Shown in pieces: positions 54,749-62,329 of a stretch of 64,000 bases of DNA. The first letter of the stretch is position 1. Each line of letters begins with the position of its first letter. A program made the translations under genes and the position numbers. Under the pieces are notes generated by a model, which saw only the letters and a list, made by a program, of their open reading frames with translations, searched no databases and had not been told where the DNA came from. Origin of the DNA: Ruegeria marisrubri. Its GTDB lineage: Bacteria; Pseudomonadota; Alphaproteobacteria; Rhodobacterales; Rhodobacteraceae. The stretch spans positions 806,001 through 870,000 of the forward strand of contig NZ_LQBQ01000001.1 of the NCBI RefSeq assembly GCF_001507595.1, given 5' to 3'.

Positions 54749-55720
54749 ATGCTCAGATTCCCTCTACTGGCCGCAGGCGTTCTGACCGCCAACCTGGCCG
54801 CCGCCGACCCTCTGCCTTCGTGGAACGAAACCCAAGCCAGGGATCGGATCGTCACATTCGTCGAGTCGGTGACCGACCCGGAGTCGCCAGACTATGTTAC
54901 CCCTTCCGATCGTATCGCGGTATTCGACAACGACGGCACGCTATGGGCCGAACAGCCCGCCTATTTCCAACTGTTCTTCGCCTTTGACCTTTTGGCAGAG
55001 CTTGCCGCAGAAGATCCGTCGATTCTGAGCTCGGACACTTTGAAAGCGGCCGCAGAGGGTGATCTGGAGACCGTCCTGAAGGGCGGCGAGGAAGCGCTGA
55101 TCGAAGTGGTGAACGCCTCGCACTCTGGTCAGAGCGTCGATGAGTTCCAGACCGATGTCGAAGAATGGCTGGATGCCAGCCAACACCCCGATACCGGTAT
55201 GGCTTTTGACGAAATGACCTATCAGCCGATGGTCGAACTGCTGCGCTATCTTAGGGACGAGGGGTTCAAGACCTACATCGTGTCGGGTGGCGGCATCCAC
55301 TTCATGCGGGTTTTTGCCGAACAGGCCTACGGCATTCCGCCCGAGCAGATCCTCGGAACATACGGCAACAGCACCTATGACGTGATCGACGGCGTTCCGA
55401 CCATCGTCAAGGCACCGGGTATCGCCTTTGTCGATGACAAGGAAGGCAAGGCCATCAACATCGACCGCATCATTGGCAAACGCCCGATCTTTGCGGCAGG
55501 CAACTCGGACGGCGACTTTGCCATGCTGGAATGGACCACCTCCGGCCAAGGTCCCCGGTTTGGTTTGATCGTCCATCATACCGACGCCGAGCGCGAATGG
55601 GCCTATGACCGCGACAGCCACATCGGGCGCCTGGCAAATGGGCTCGACAAGGGGCCGGATATGGGCTGGCTGATCGTGGATATGGCGAAGGACTGGTCGC
55701 GGGTTTACACTGGCCGCTAG
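54749..55720 (+). CDS. exported HAD-family phosphatase
   Basis: A 323-residue precursor with a signal peptide (MLRFPLLAAGVLTANLAAA). The HAD motifs are intact: motif I FDNDGTLW (two Asp), motif II YIVSGGG and motif IV GNSDGDFAML. A phosphoserine phosphatase-like core acting in the periplasm is therefore likely; the substrate is unknown. The ATG at 54749 has AGGAA about eight nt upstream; TTG at 54746 is also open. It is co-oriented with the arylsulfatase 72 nt upstream, suggesting a joint scavenging function. Confidence 0.88.
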   Translation: MLRFPLLAAGVLTANLAAADPLPSWNETQARDRIVTFVESVTDPESPDYVTPSDRIAVFDNDGTLWAEQPAYFQLFFAFDLLAELAAEDPSILSSDTLKAAAEGDLETVLKGGEEALIEVVNASHSGQSVDEFQTDVEEWLDASQHPDTGMAFDEMTYQPMVELLRYLRDEGFKTYIVSGGGIHFMRVFAEQAYGIPPEQILGTYGNSTYDVIDGVPTIVKAPGIAFVDDKEGKAINIDRIIGKRPIFAAGNSDGDFAMLEWTTSGQGPRFGLIVHHTDAEREWAYDRDSHIGRLANGLDKGPDMGWLIVDMAKDWSRVYTGR

Positions 55721-55747
55721 CAACCGTTCGAAAGGTCTCTGGCTTTC

Positions 55748-57163
55748 ATGTGGACCATATTCGTCTCTGCAAGCATTTTTGCGCTTTACTGCGCAGCCAT
55801 TTACTTTTCCCTGCGCGCAGCACAGACCGCGCGCACCCCGCAGGGCGCAGTCGGCTGGGTGGTGTTTCTGCTGTCTGCGCCGGTTTTTGCGGTGCCTCTG
55901 TATCTGTTCCTCGGGCATCACCGTTTTCGGGGCTACCGTATCGCGCGGCGCGAAAGTGAAAGGGTCATCGAAGGGATAAAGGACCACGCGAACTTTGTGC
56001 GCCCCGACCCGGCGACCATGAAGATCAATCCCCTACCCTTCGAGGAGATCGCGAATCTGCCGGTATCCCGTGGCAATGGCGCCGAATTGCTGATCGACGG
56101 CGAGGCGACTTTCGAAGCGATTTTCAACGCCATCGACGCGGCCAAGTCCTACATTCTCATCCAGTTCTACATCGTACGCGATGACGAACTGGGCATTGAA
56201 TTGCAGGAAAAACTGATCGCCGCCGCCAAACGCGGGGTGAAAGTGCGATTTCTGACGGACGCGGTGGGCAGCTACGGCTTGCCGCGCAGCTACTACGATA
56301 CAATGCGTGAAGCCGGTGTCGATGTTGCCGCCCAACGGAAACGCAAAAAGGGGCCTGTATTCCGCTTTCAACTCAACTACCGCAACCACCGCAAGACCGT
56401 GGTGATCGACGGAAAGGTCGGTTTCATCGGTGGCCACAATGTCGGGGTCGAGTATCTGGGTCAGGATCCTGAATTCGGCCCGTGGCGGGACACCCACCTG
56501 CGCCTGGAGGGGCCGGTCGTCCGGCAGTTGCAGCTTATCTTCGTCGAGGACTGGCACTGGGCCTGCGGCGAAGATCTGATCGATGAGCTGGACTGGACAC
56601 GCTTGCTGTCCGAGCAGGACATGAGTGGCCTGATCGTCGCCACCGGGCCGGGAGATCAGACCGAAACCGGGGCCATGATGTTCTTTGCGGCCATCACCGA
56701 GGCCAAGGAGCGCATCTGGATCGCCAGCCCCTATTTCGTGCCGGACATCGACGTAACCACGGCCCTGCAACACGCCGCACTGCGCGGTGTCGACGTTCGC
56801 ATTCTGGTGCCGGATGTGGCCGATCACACGATTCCATGGCTGGCCGCATTCGCCTATTTCGACGAAATCCGGGAGTGTGGGGCCAAGGTGTTCCGCTATA
56901 CCGAAGGTTTCATGCACCAGAAGGTTTTCGTGGTCGATGATACGCTTGCAGCCGTTGGAACGACGAACCTGGACAATCGCTCGTTCCGCCTGAACTTCGA
57001 GGCGATGGCCCTGTTCTTCGACCATCGGGCCGCCGAAGCCATTGCCAGGATGCTGAGTGATGACTTCGCTGAAAGCCGGGAACTTACCCTATTGCTGCAC
57101 GAGCAGCCCGCGCGCATACGCCACGGCGCTCCGATCGCACGACTGTTTGCACCCATTCTCTAA
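55748..57163 (+). CDS. cls: cardiolipin synthase (phospholipase D family)
   Basis: Joins two phosphatidylglycerols to cardiolipin at the inner membrane. The 471-residue protein has two N-terminal membrane helices, then two HKD sites: NHRKTVVIDGKVGFIGGHN and MHQKVFVVDDTLAAVGTTN. Both are complete (H, K, D), as needed for catalysis. The architecture matches ClsA. Its stop overlaps the end of the convergent channel gene by 4 nt. Confidence 0.93.
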   Translation: MWTIFVSASIFALYCAAIYFSLRAAQTARTPQGAVGWVVFLLSAPVFAVPLYLFLGHHRFRGYRIARRESERVIEGIKDHANFVRPDPATMKINPLPFEEIANLPVSRGNGAELLIDGEATFEAIFNAIDAAKSYILIQFYIVRDDELGIELQEKLIAAAKRGVKVRFLTDAVGSYGLPRSYYDTMREAGVDVAAQRKRKKGPVFRFQLNYRNHRKTVVIDGKVGFIGGHNVGVEYLGQDPEFGPWRDTHLRLEGPVVRQLQLIFVEDWHWACGEDLIDELDWTRLLSEQDMSGLIVATGPGDQTETGAMMFFAAITEAKERIWIASPYFVPDIDVTTALQHAALRGVDVRILVPDVADHTIPWLAAFAYFDEIRECGAKVFRYTEGFMHQKVFVVDDTLAAVGTTNLDNRSFRLNFEAMALFFDHRAAEAIARMLSDDFAESRELTLLLHEQPARIRHGAPIARLFAPIL

Positions 57164-57594
57164 GCCAGAAAACGGCCCTCGAAGATCTTGGTCATCAAGG
57201 CCACCAAATACGCAGTGGACAGACCAAAGGCCAGCAGGCCGGTCACCGATGCGAAGGTCCCGAAGATTCGCAGGTCATGCCCCAAGACGACGTCCCCATA
57301 TCCAACGGTCGTAAACGTCACCAACGAAAAGTATAGGGCTGTATTCCAGTCCGGCAGAACCGAACCCAACACCCAGACCACCGCCCAGATCCAGACCTGA
57401 ATCGTATGAGTCGCGATGATAAAGACCAGGGCAAGGCTGACGGGGCCGGCAGTACGTATGATCTGCCCCTTGTGAATCCATTTCTGCGACAGGTGCCGCA
57501 GTACAAGCGTGCACCACGTCAGAAAAACGATCTCGACCAGAACGCAAACACCCAGGTAGACACTGCCCCAGAGTATTTGTTGTGCCAGCGTCAT
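57160..57594 (-). CDS. small K+-channel-like protein
   Basis: A 144-residue membrane protein with about three helices and a pore loop carrying the selectivity filter TFTTVGYGDV between the last two. It probably forms a tetrameric ion channel of the two-pore-helix (Ion_trans_2) type, with an extra N-terminal helix. There is no cytoplasmic regulatory domain. The ATG at 57594 has AGAGGAA just upstream; the 17 open codons beyond it are basic and Cys-rich. Convergent with cls. Confidence 0.85.
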   Translation of the reverse strand: MTLAQQILWGSVYLGVCVLVEIVFLTWCTLVLRHLSQKWIHKGQIIRTAGPVSLALVFIIATHTIQVWIWAVVWVLGSVLPDWNTALYFSLVTFTTVGYGDVVLGHDLRIFGTFASVTGLLAFGLSTAYLVALMTKIFEGRFLA

Positions 57595-57780
57595 GCCGAT
57601 TTCCTCTCTTAACAGGTGGCCTTTGCACGCGCAGATTGGCCGCAAGTTCCGCGCGGAACAAGCCCCATCCCAACTTCTCTGCTGGTTAAAAATATTGTGG
57701 GAAACGGATTTACCCGGACCAACGCACTGGACAGTGCTCGTTCCGGTTGCACATTGTGGATGGAAAAAACGGAACTGGTC

Positions 57781-58428
57781 ATGCTTTTGTCAATAGAGCA
57801 CGTTCGAAAGGCCTATCCGGGCCAGCGCCCGGTCTTGCAGGATGTTTCGCTCGCGCTGGACCACGGAGAGACACTCGCGCTCACCGGAGAAAGCGGAAGC
57901 GGCAAAAGCACCTTGCTCAACCTGGCAGGTGCGCTCGATGCTTTTGACAGCGGTGAGATTACGCTGGACGGCAAGGCACTGTCCGCCCTCGACGATACCG
58001 GTCGTGCAGACCTGCGGCGGGATCGTGTTGCGCTGGTTTTCCAGCAGTTCAACCTGATCCCGTCCCTGACAGTCGGGCAGAACCTTGCCTTTCATGCGCG
58101 GCTCGGGGGGCGATTGGACAAGGCGTGGCTGTCCGAGCTTTCGCATCGGCTGGGTCTGGCGGATCTGCACGACCGCTACCCGGAAAACCTGTCCGGGGGC
58201 CAGCAACAGCGGGTCGCCATAGGACGCGCCTTGGCCGCTCGCCCCAAGCTTCTGTTGGCCGACGAACCGACCGGAAATCTGGATGAAAACGCCAGCAGGG
58301 AAGTCCTGGACCTGATGCTGGAACTGGTGCGGGAAACCGGTGCAGCTCTCTTGCTGGTTACCCATTCGGTCGAGATCGCCAACCGACTGGACCGACGCGC
58401 CCATCTGGCTGGTGGGAAGATCACATGA
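57781..58428 (+). CDS. ABC transporter ATP-binding protein (LolD/MacB type)
   Basis: A 215-residue ATPase. Walker A is GESGSGKSTLLNLAGALD, the Q-loop FQQFNLIPSLTV, the signature LSGGQQQRVAIGRAL, Walker B LLLADEPTGNLDE and the H-loop VTHSVEIA. The sequence around Walker A and GNLDE belongs to the LolD/FtsE/MacB group. The ATG at 57781 is used; ATG 57760 and GTG 57757 are open alternatives. The stop overlaps the permease start (ATGA). Confidence 0.92.
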   Translation: MLLSIEHVRKAYPGQRPVLQDVSLALDHGETLALTGESGSGKSTLLNLAGALDAFDSGEITLDGKALSALDDTGRADLRRDRVALVFQQFNLIPSLTVGQNLAFHARLGGRLDKAWLSELSHRLGLADLHDRYPENLSGGQQQRVAIGRALAARPKLLLADEPTGNLDENASREVLDLMLELVRETGAALLLVTHSVEIANRLDRRAHLAGGKIT

Positions 58429-60839
58429 TTGCCCCGGTCGTCCAGGCGCTTGCGTCACATTGGAGACGCCACGAGGTTCAACTGGCGACGTTGCTGATAG
58501 GGATCGCCCTGGCGACCGCCCTTTGGTCCGCGGTTCAGGCGATCAATGCCGAGGCGCGGGCCAGCTATGCACGCGCCGACGCGCAGCTCTCCGTGGGCCA
58601 ATTCGACGAACTGCACGCACCCGGCGGTTTCATTCCCCTCGAGCTTTACGTGAAACTGAGACGGGCGGGCTGGCAGGTCGTGGCCGTTCTCGAAGGCCCC
58701 TTCCGCGTCGACGACCGCACCTTGCGGGTCATCGGCGTGGATCTTTTGTCATACCCTGCCCTGCCGGCGATTTCCGAGGCCCGCACCGGACCGGAGCCTC
58801 TTGGGCTGACAGAGATCCTTACCGCACCGGGACGGATCTTCGCCCGCCCCGACCTGGCCCCCTTGCTCGCGAACCACCCCGAACTGCCTCCGCTCATCGA
58901 AACCACCGCGGTGCCGCCGGATCTGATCCTGACAGACATCGGCGTGGCCGAGAAGCTGTTGAGTAAAAGAGGCCAGATCTCTCGGCTGGTCATCCTGCCC
59001 GATCAACCGGCAGGCCTTCCGCCATTGGCCGACCTCGCGCCCGAGTTGGAGCGAGTTCGACCGTCCGAGGCGGTAGACACGGCGCAACTGGCGAACAGTT
59101 TTCACCTCAACCTGTCCGCATTCGGCCTCTTGGCCTTTGCGGTCGGCCTCTTCATCGTGCATGGAACGGTCGGTCTGGCTATGGCGCAACGCCGCGGGAT
59201 GTTCCGAACGCTGCGCGCATTGGGGGTTCCGCTGGCCCTGTTGATCCGAATGGTTCTGTGCGAACTGACGGCCATTGCGCTTGTAGGCGGCTTTCTCGGG
59301 CTGGTTCTCGGGTATTTTCTGGCAGGAGCGCTGTTGCCGGACGTCGCCGCCACGCTGCGCGGCCTCTATGGCGCTCCGATGGAAGGCCACGTGGTCCTGC
59401 GCCCCCTCTGGGTGGGTGCAGGGTTGGCCATGGCGGTTGGCGGAACGCTGCTGGCCAGCGGTCAATCCATGTGGCGCCTGTCGAAGTTGCCGCTTCTGGA
59501 CGCGCCCGGACTGCAAGCGTGGCGCACCGGCATGACCTCTCCTCTGCGCACCGCCAAATACGGCGGCGCGCTGATTGCTACGGGCACGGCGACGCTAATG
59601 CTTGGCGATGGGCTGGCAGCCGGCTTCGTGATGCTGGCCGGCCTGTTGGTAGGGGCGGCGTTGCTTTTGCCCGCATTGCTGGCGCTGTTTCTGACCGGTT
59701 TCGAAAGACGCGCGAACGGCCCGGTCGCACAATGGGTCTGGGCCGATATGCGCGCGCAACTGCCGGGCCTGTCACTGGCTCTTATGGCACTGCTTTTGGC
59801 GCTGGCGACCAATATCGGTGTCGGAACCATGGTATCCAGCTTTCGCCTGACCTTCATAGGGTGGCTGGACCAGCGCCTGACCTCGGAGCTATATCTAACC
59901 GCGCGCGATGACCAGCAGGGTGCGGAGATCGCTGAGTGGCTGCGTCCGAGGTCTGACGCTGTCCTGCCCATTCGGCGTGTCGAGTTGCGCCACGAAACCG
60001 GCCCACTGTTTCTATACGGAATCGTGGACGATCCGACCTACCGGCAGAACTGGCCGCTGATCGCCTCGGCGCCGGATGTCTGGGACCGCGTGGCTGCGGG
60101 TGAAGCGGTGCTGATCAATGAACAACTGGCGCGGCGTGCCAATCTTTGGACCGGCGATCGACTGACCATCGCGCCGGATTGGTCGCTTGAAATCGCAGGC
60201 GTCTATTCTGATTACGGAAACCCCACCGGACAGGCCCTTGTGGCGATGCAGCAGTTCGACCTCCATGTGCCGGGTGCGCCGAACCGGCGTTTTGGCATCC
60301 GGACCGATCCGGCAAAGGCAACCGAACTGGCGCAAGCACTGAGGGACAGGTTCGACCTGCCGCCCCAGGCCGTGATCCACCAAGCCGCGATCAAGGCGCA
60401 ATCCCTGGAGATTTTCGAGAACACCTTCGTCGTGACCTCTGCCCTGAACATTCTGACCCTTGGCATTTCGGGGTTTGCCATTCTGACCAGCCTTCTGACA
60501 CTCTGGACGCAGCGTCTACCGCAGGTCGCCCCGGTCTGGGCCCTGGGGCTGACGCGCGCGCAACTGGCGCGACTGGAACTGCTGCGCAGCGTCCTTCTGG
60601 CCGCCCTGACAGCCTGCCTCGCGCTGCCGCTCGGCCTGATCCTGGCATGGATTCTGCTGGCCATCATCAATGTCGAGGCCTTCGGCTGGCGGCTTCCGAT
60701 GCATCTGTTTCCATTCGACTGGGTGGTCCTTCTGGCTCTGACGCTGCTCGCCGCCGCCGTGGCTGCGGCGATCCCGGCCCTGCGGTTGAACCGCCTGCCA
60801 CCTTCGGATTTGCTGAGAGTTTTTGCAAATGAGCGTTAG
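58425..60839 (+). CDS. FtsX-like ABC transporter permease
   Basis: An 804-residue permease with two FtsX domains. A leading membrane helix (about 20-40) precedes a periplasmic part of about 200 residues. Helices then start at LSAFGLLAFAVGLFIVHGT, a second half starts at LPGLSLALMALLLALATN, and a final four-helix block ends in FANER. This is the duplicated FtsX type that handles lipids or lipoproteins rather than small solutes. It overlaps the ATPase gene by 4 nt and the next gene by 11 nt. Confidence 0.9.
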   Translation: MIAPVVQALASHWRRHEVQLATLLIGIALATALWSAVQAINAEARASYARADAQLSVGQFDELHAPGGFIPLELYVKLRRAGWQVVAVLEGPFRVDDRTLRVIGVDLLSYPALPAISEARTGPEPLGLTEILTAPGRIFARPDLAPLLANHPELPPLIETTAVPPDLILTDIGVAEKLLSKRGQISRLVILPDQPAGLPPLADLAPELERVRPSEAVDTAQLANSFHLNLSAFGLLAFAVGLFIVHGTVGLAMAQRRGMFRTLRALGVPLALLIRMVLCELTAIALVGGFLGLVLGYFLAGALLPDVAATLRGLYGAPMEGHVVLRPLWVGAGLAMAVGGTLLASGQSMWRLSKLPLLDAPGLQAWRTGMTSPLRTAKYGGALIATGTATLMLGDGLAAGFVMLAGLLVGAALLLPALLALFLTGFERRANGPVAQWVWADMRAQLPGLSLALMALLLALATNIGVGTMVSSFRLTFIGWLDQRLTSELYLTARDDQQGAEIAEWLRPRSDAVLPIRRVELRHETGPLFLYGIVDDPTYRQNWPLIASAPDVWDRVAAGEAVLINEQLARRANLWTGDRLTIAPDWSLEIAGVYSDYGNPTGQALVAMQQFDLHVPGAPNRRFGIRTDPAKATELAQALRDRFDLPPQAVIHQAAIKAQSLEIFENTFVVTSALNILTLGISGFAILTSLLTLWTQRLPQVAPVWALGLTRAQLARLELLRSVLLAALTACLALPLGLILAWILLAIINVEAFGWRLPMHLFPFDWVVLLALTLLAAAVAAAIPALRLNRLPPSDLLRVFANER

Positions 60840-61866
60840 ATTTCTGCCCTTGTTCCTGTTTCTGCCTTTCTCCGTTCTGGCTCAGGGATTTGCGGGTCTC
60901 GGCACGGACGCAGAGGGATACGAGACGCCTCGCCCCGGCTATGAATTCCAGTTCCCGGCCGACCACGGCGCGCACCCGGCGTTCCGCATCGAGTGGTGGT
61001 ATGTGACGGCGACGCTGACCGGCGATGATGGCGAGAGCTACGGCATTCAGTGGACCTTGTTTCGCTCGGCGCTCAAGCCATTCGAACGACAAGGCTGGCA
61101 AAACCCCCAACTCTGGATCGGACACGCCGCCGTTACAACGGCAGAGCACCACCGGTTTGCCGAGCGGATCGCTCGCGGCGGCATCGGACAGGCCGGGGTG
61201 ATCGCCACGCCGTTTTCCGCCTGGATAGACGATTGGGAAATGGCCGGCCCCGACATGGAGACGTTGTCGCTGTCCGCGCGCGGCGCGGATTTCAGCTATG
61301 AGATGAACCTCAAGGCACAAGGACCGCTGGTCTTTCACGGCGACCGCGGCTTTTCGGTGAAATCCGCCGATGGCCAGGCCAGCTACTACTACTCGCAACC
61401 AGCCTATGCCGTCACCGGCAGTCTGCGCCTGCCCGAGGGCGACGTTCAGGTGACAGGGCAGGCCTGGATGGATCGGGAGTGGTCGTCGCAACCCTTGTCC
61501 AAAGACCAGACGGGCTGGGACTGGTTCTCGCTGAACTTCGATAGTGGCGCGCGGCTGATGGCCTTTCGATTGCGCGGAGCACGCGGCGATTTCACCTCGG
61601 CCACATGGATCGCGCCGGATGGCACGACACGGTCAATCCCTGACGGGCTCGTGGAGACGGCACCACTGGAAACCGCCCGGGTAGCAGGGCGTGAGATTCC
61701 GGTGCGATGGCGTCTGAAACTGCCTGCGGAAAACCTGGATATCGAGGTTTCCGCGCTGAACCCTGACGCCTGGATGGAAACCTCCTTCCCATATTGGGAA
61801 GGCCCGGTGACGGTGGCTGGCACTCACCAGGGACGCGGCTACCTCGAAATGACCGGCTATGAATAA
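60829..61866 (+). CDS. secreted AttH/CrtC-type lipocalin-like protein
   Basis: A 345-residue exported protein, signal peptide MSVRFLPLFLFLPFSVLAQ. The mature part has the double lipocalin fold of the AttH/carotenoid 1,2-hydratase group (FRIEWWYVTATL, then GQAWMDREWSSQPL and WDWFSLNFDSGARLM). Annotation as carotenoid hydratase is common, but there are no carotenoid genes nearby, so a lipid-binding role with the FtsX-type ABC transporter is more likely. It overlaps the permease 3' end by 11 nt; the ATG at 60829 is used rather than the TTG at 60823. Confidence 0.9.
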   Translation: MSVRFLPLFLFLPFSVLAQGFAGLGTDAEGYETPRPGYEFQFPADHGAHPAFRIEWWYVTATLTGDDGESYGIQWTLFRSALKPFERQGWQNPQLWIGHAAVTTAEHHRFAERIARGGIGQAGVIATPFSAWIDDWEMAGPDMETLSLSARGADFSYEMNLKAQGPLVFHGDRGFSVKSADGQASYYYSQPAYAVTGSLRLPEGDVQVTGQAWMDREWSSQPLSKDQTGWDWFSLNFDSGARLMAFRLRGARGDFTSATWIAPDGTTRSIPDGLVETAPLETARVAGREIPVRWRLKLPAENLDIEVSALNPDAWMETSFPYWEGPVTVAGTHQGRGYLEMTGYE

Positions 61867-61867
61867 A

Positions 61868-61885
61868 TGCCCCGCAGCACGCGGG
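61868..61885. terminator. weak hairpin between the lipocalin and USP genes
   Basis: CCCCGC and GCGGGG around AGCAC, two nt after the lipocalin stop and before the convergent usp stop. No clear T-run on either strand, so the terminator call is weak. Confidence 0.3.
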
Positions 61886-61897
61886 GGAATGCCCAGC

Positions 61898-62329
61898 TTA
61901 GCGGACCACGTAAACCGAAACGTTGGAATGGCGGATCACTCGTGAGGCGTTGGGCCCCAGAAGATAATCCTTGATGTCCGGCTTGTGTGCACCGATCACG
62001 ATCAGGTCGCTGCCTGCGGCTTCCGCCGCTTTCAGGATTTCCTGGTAAGCGGTTCCAGTCGCCACAACATGCCGGACGGAGGAGTTGCGCTCTTTGCCCA
62101 AGGCCGACTCGCACATCTCTACCAGCCGGTCATGGGCCTCTTTCACCGCCTTATCGTGGAACCCGGCCTCGAAGAACCCGGAAACCCAGGTTTCTCCGAA
62201 ATCGGGCAGAACCGTCACCACGTCCAGCTGCGCGCCGTCCAGATCGGCCATCCGGGCTGCCTGCTGCAAGACCGGGACATCGTGATCACCATTGCTGAGG
62301 TCAATGGCGCAAAGCACTGATTTGGTCAT
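61898..62329 (-). CDS. universal stress protein (UspA family)
   Basis: A 143-residue nucleotide-binding protein. The N-terminus KSVLCAIDLSNGD and the C-terminal phosphate loop IGAHKPDIKDYLLGPNASRVI fit the ATP-binding Usp type. It overlaps the fused TRAP permease gene by 4 nt (ATGA). In Halomonas the Usp TeaD regulates the linked TRAP transporter TeaABC, and the same link is likely here. Confidence 0.93.
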   Translation of the reverse strand: MTKSVLCAIDLSNGDHDVPVLQQAARMADLDGAQLDVVTVLPDFGETWVSGFFEAGFHDKAVKEAHDRLVEMCESALGKERNSSVRHVVATGTAYQEILKAAEAAGSDLIVIGAHKPDIKDYLLGPNASRVIRHSNVSVYVVR

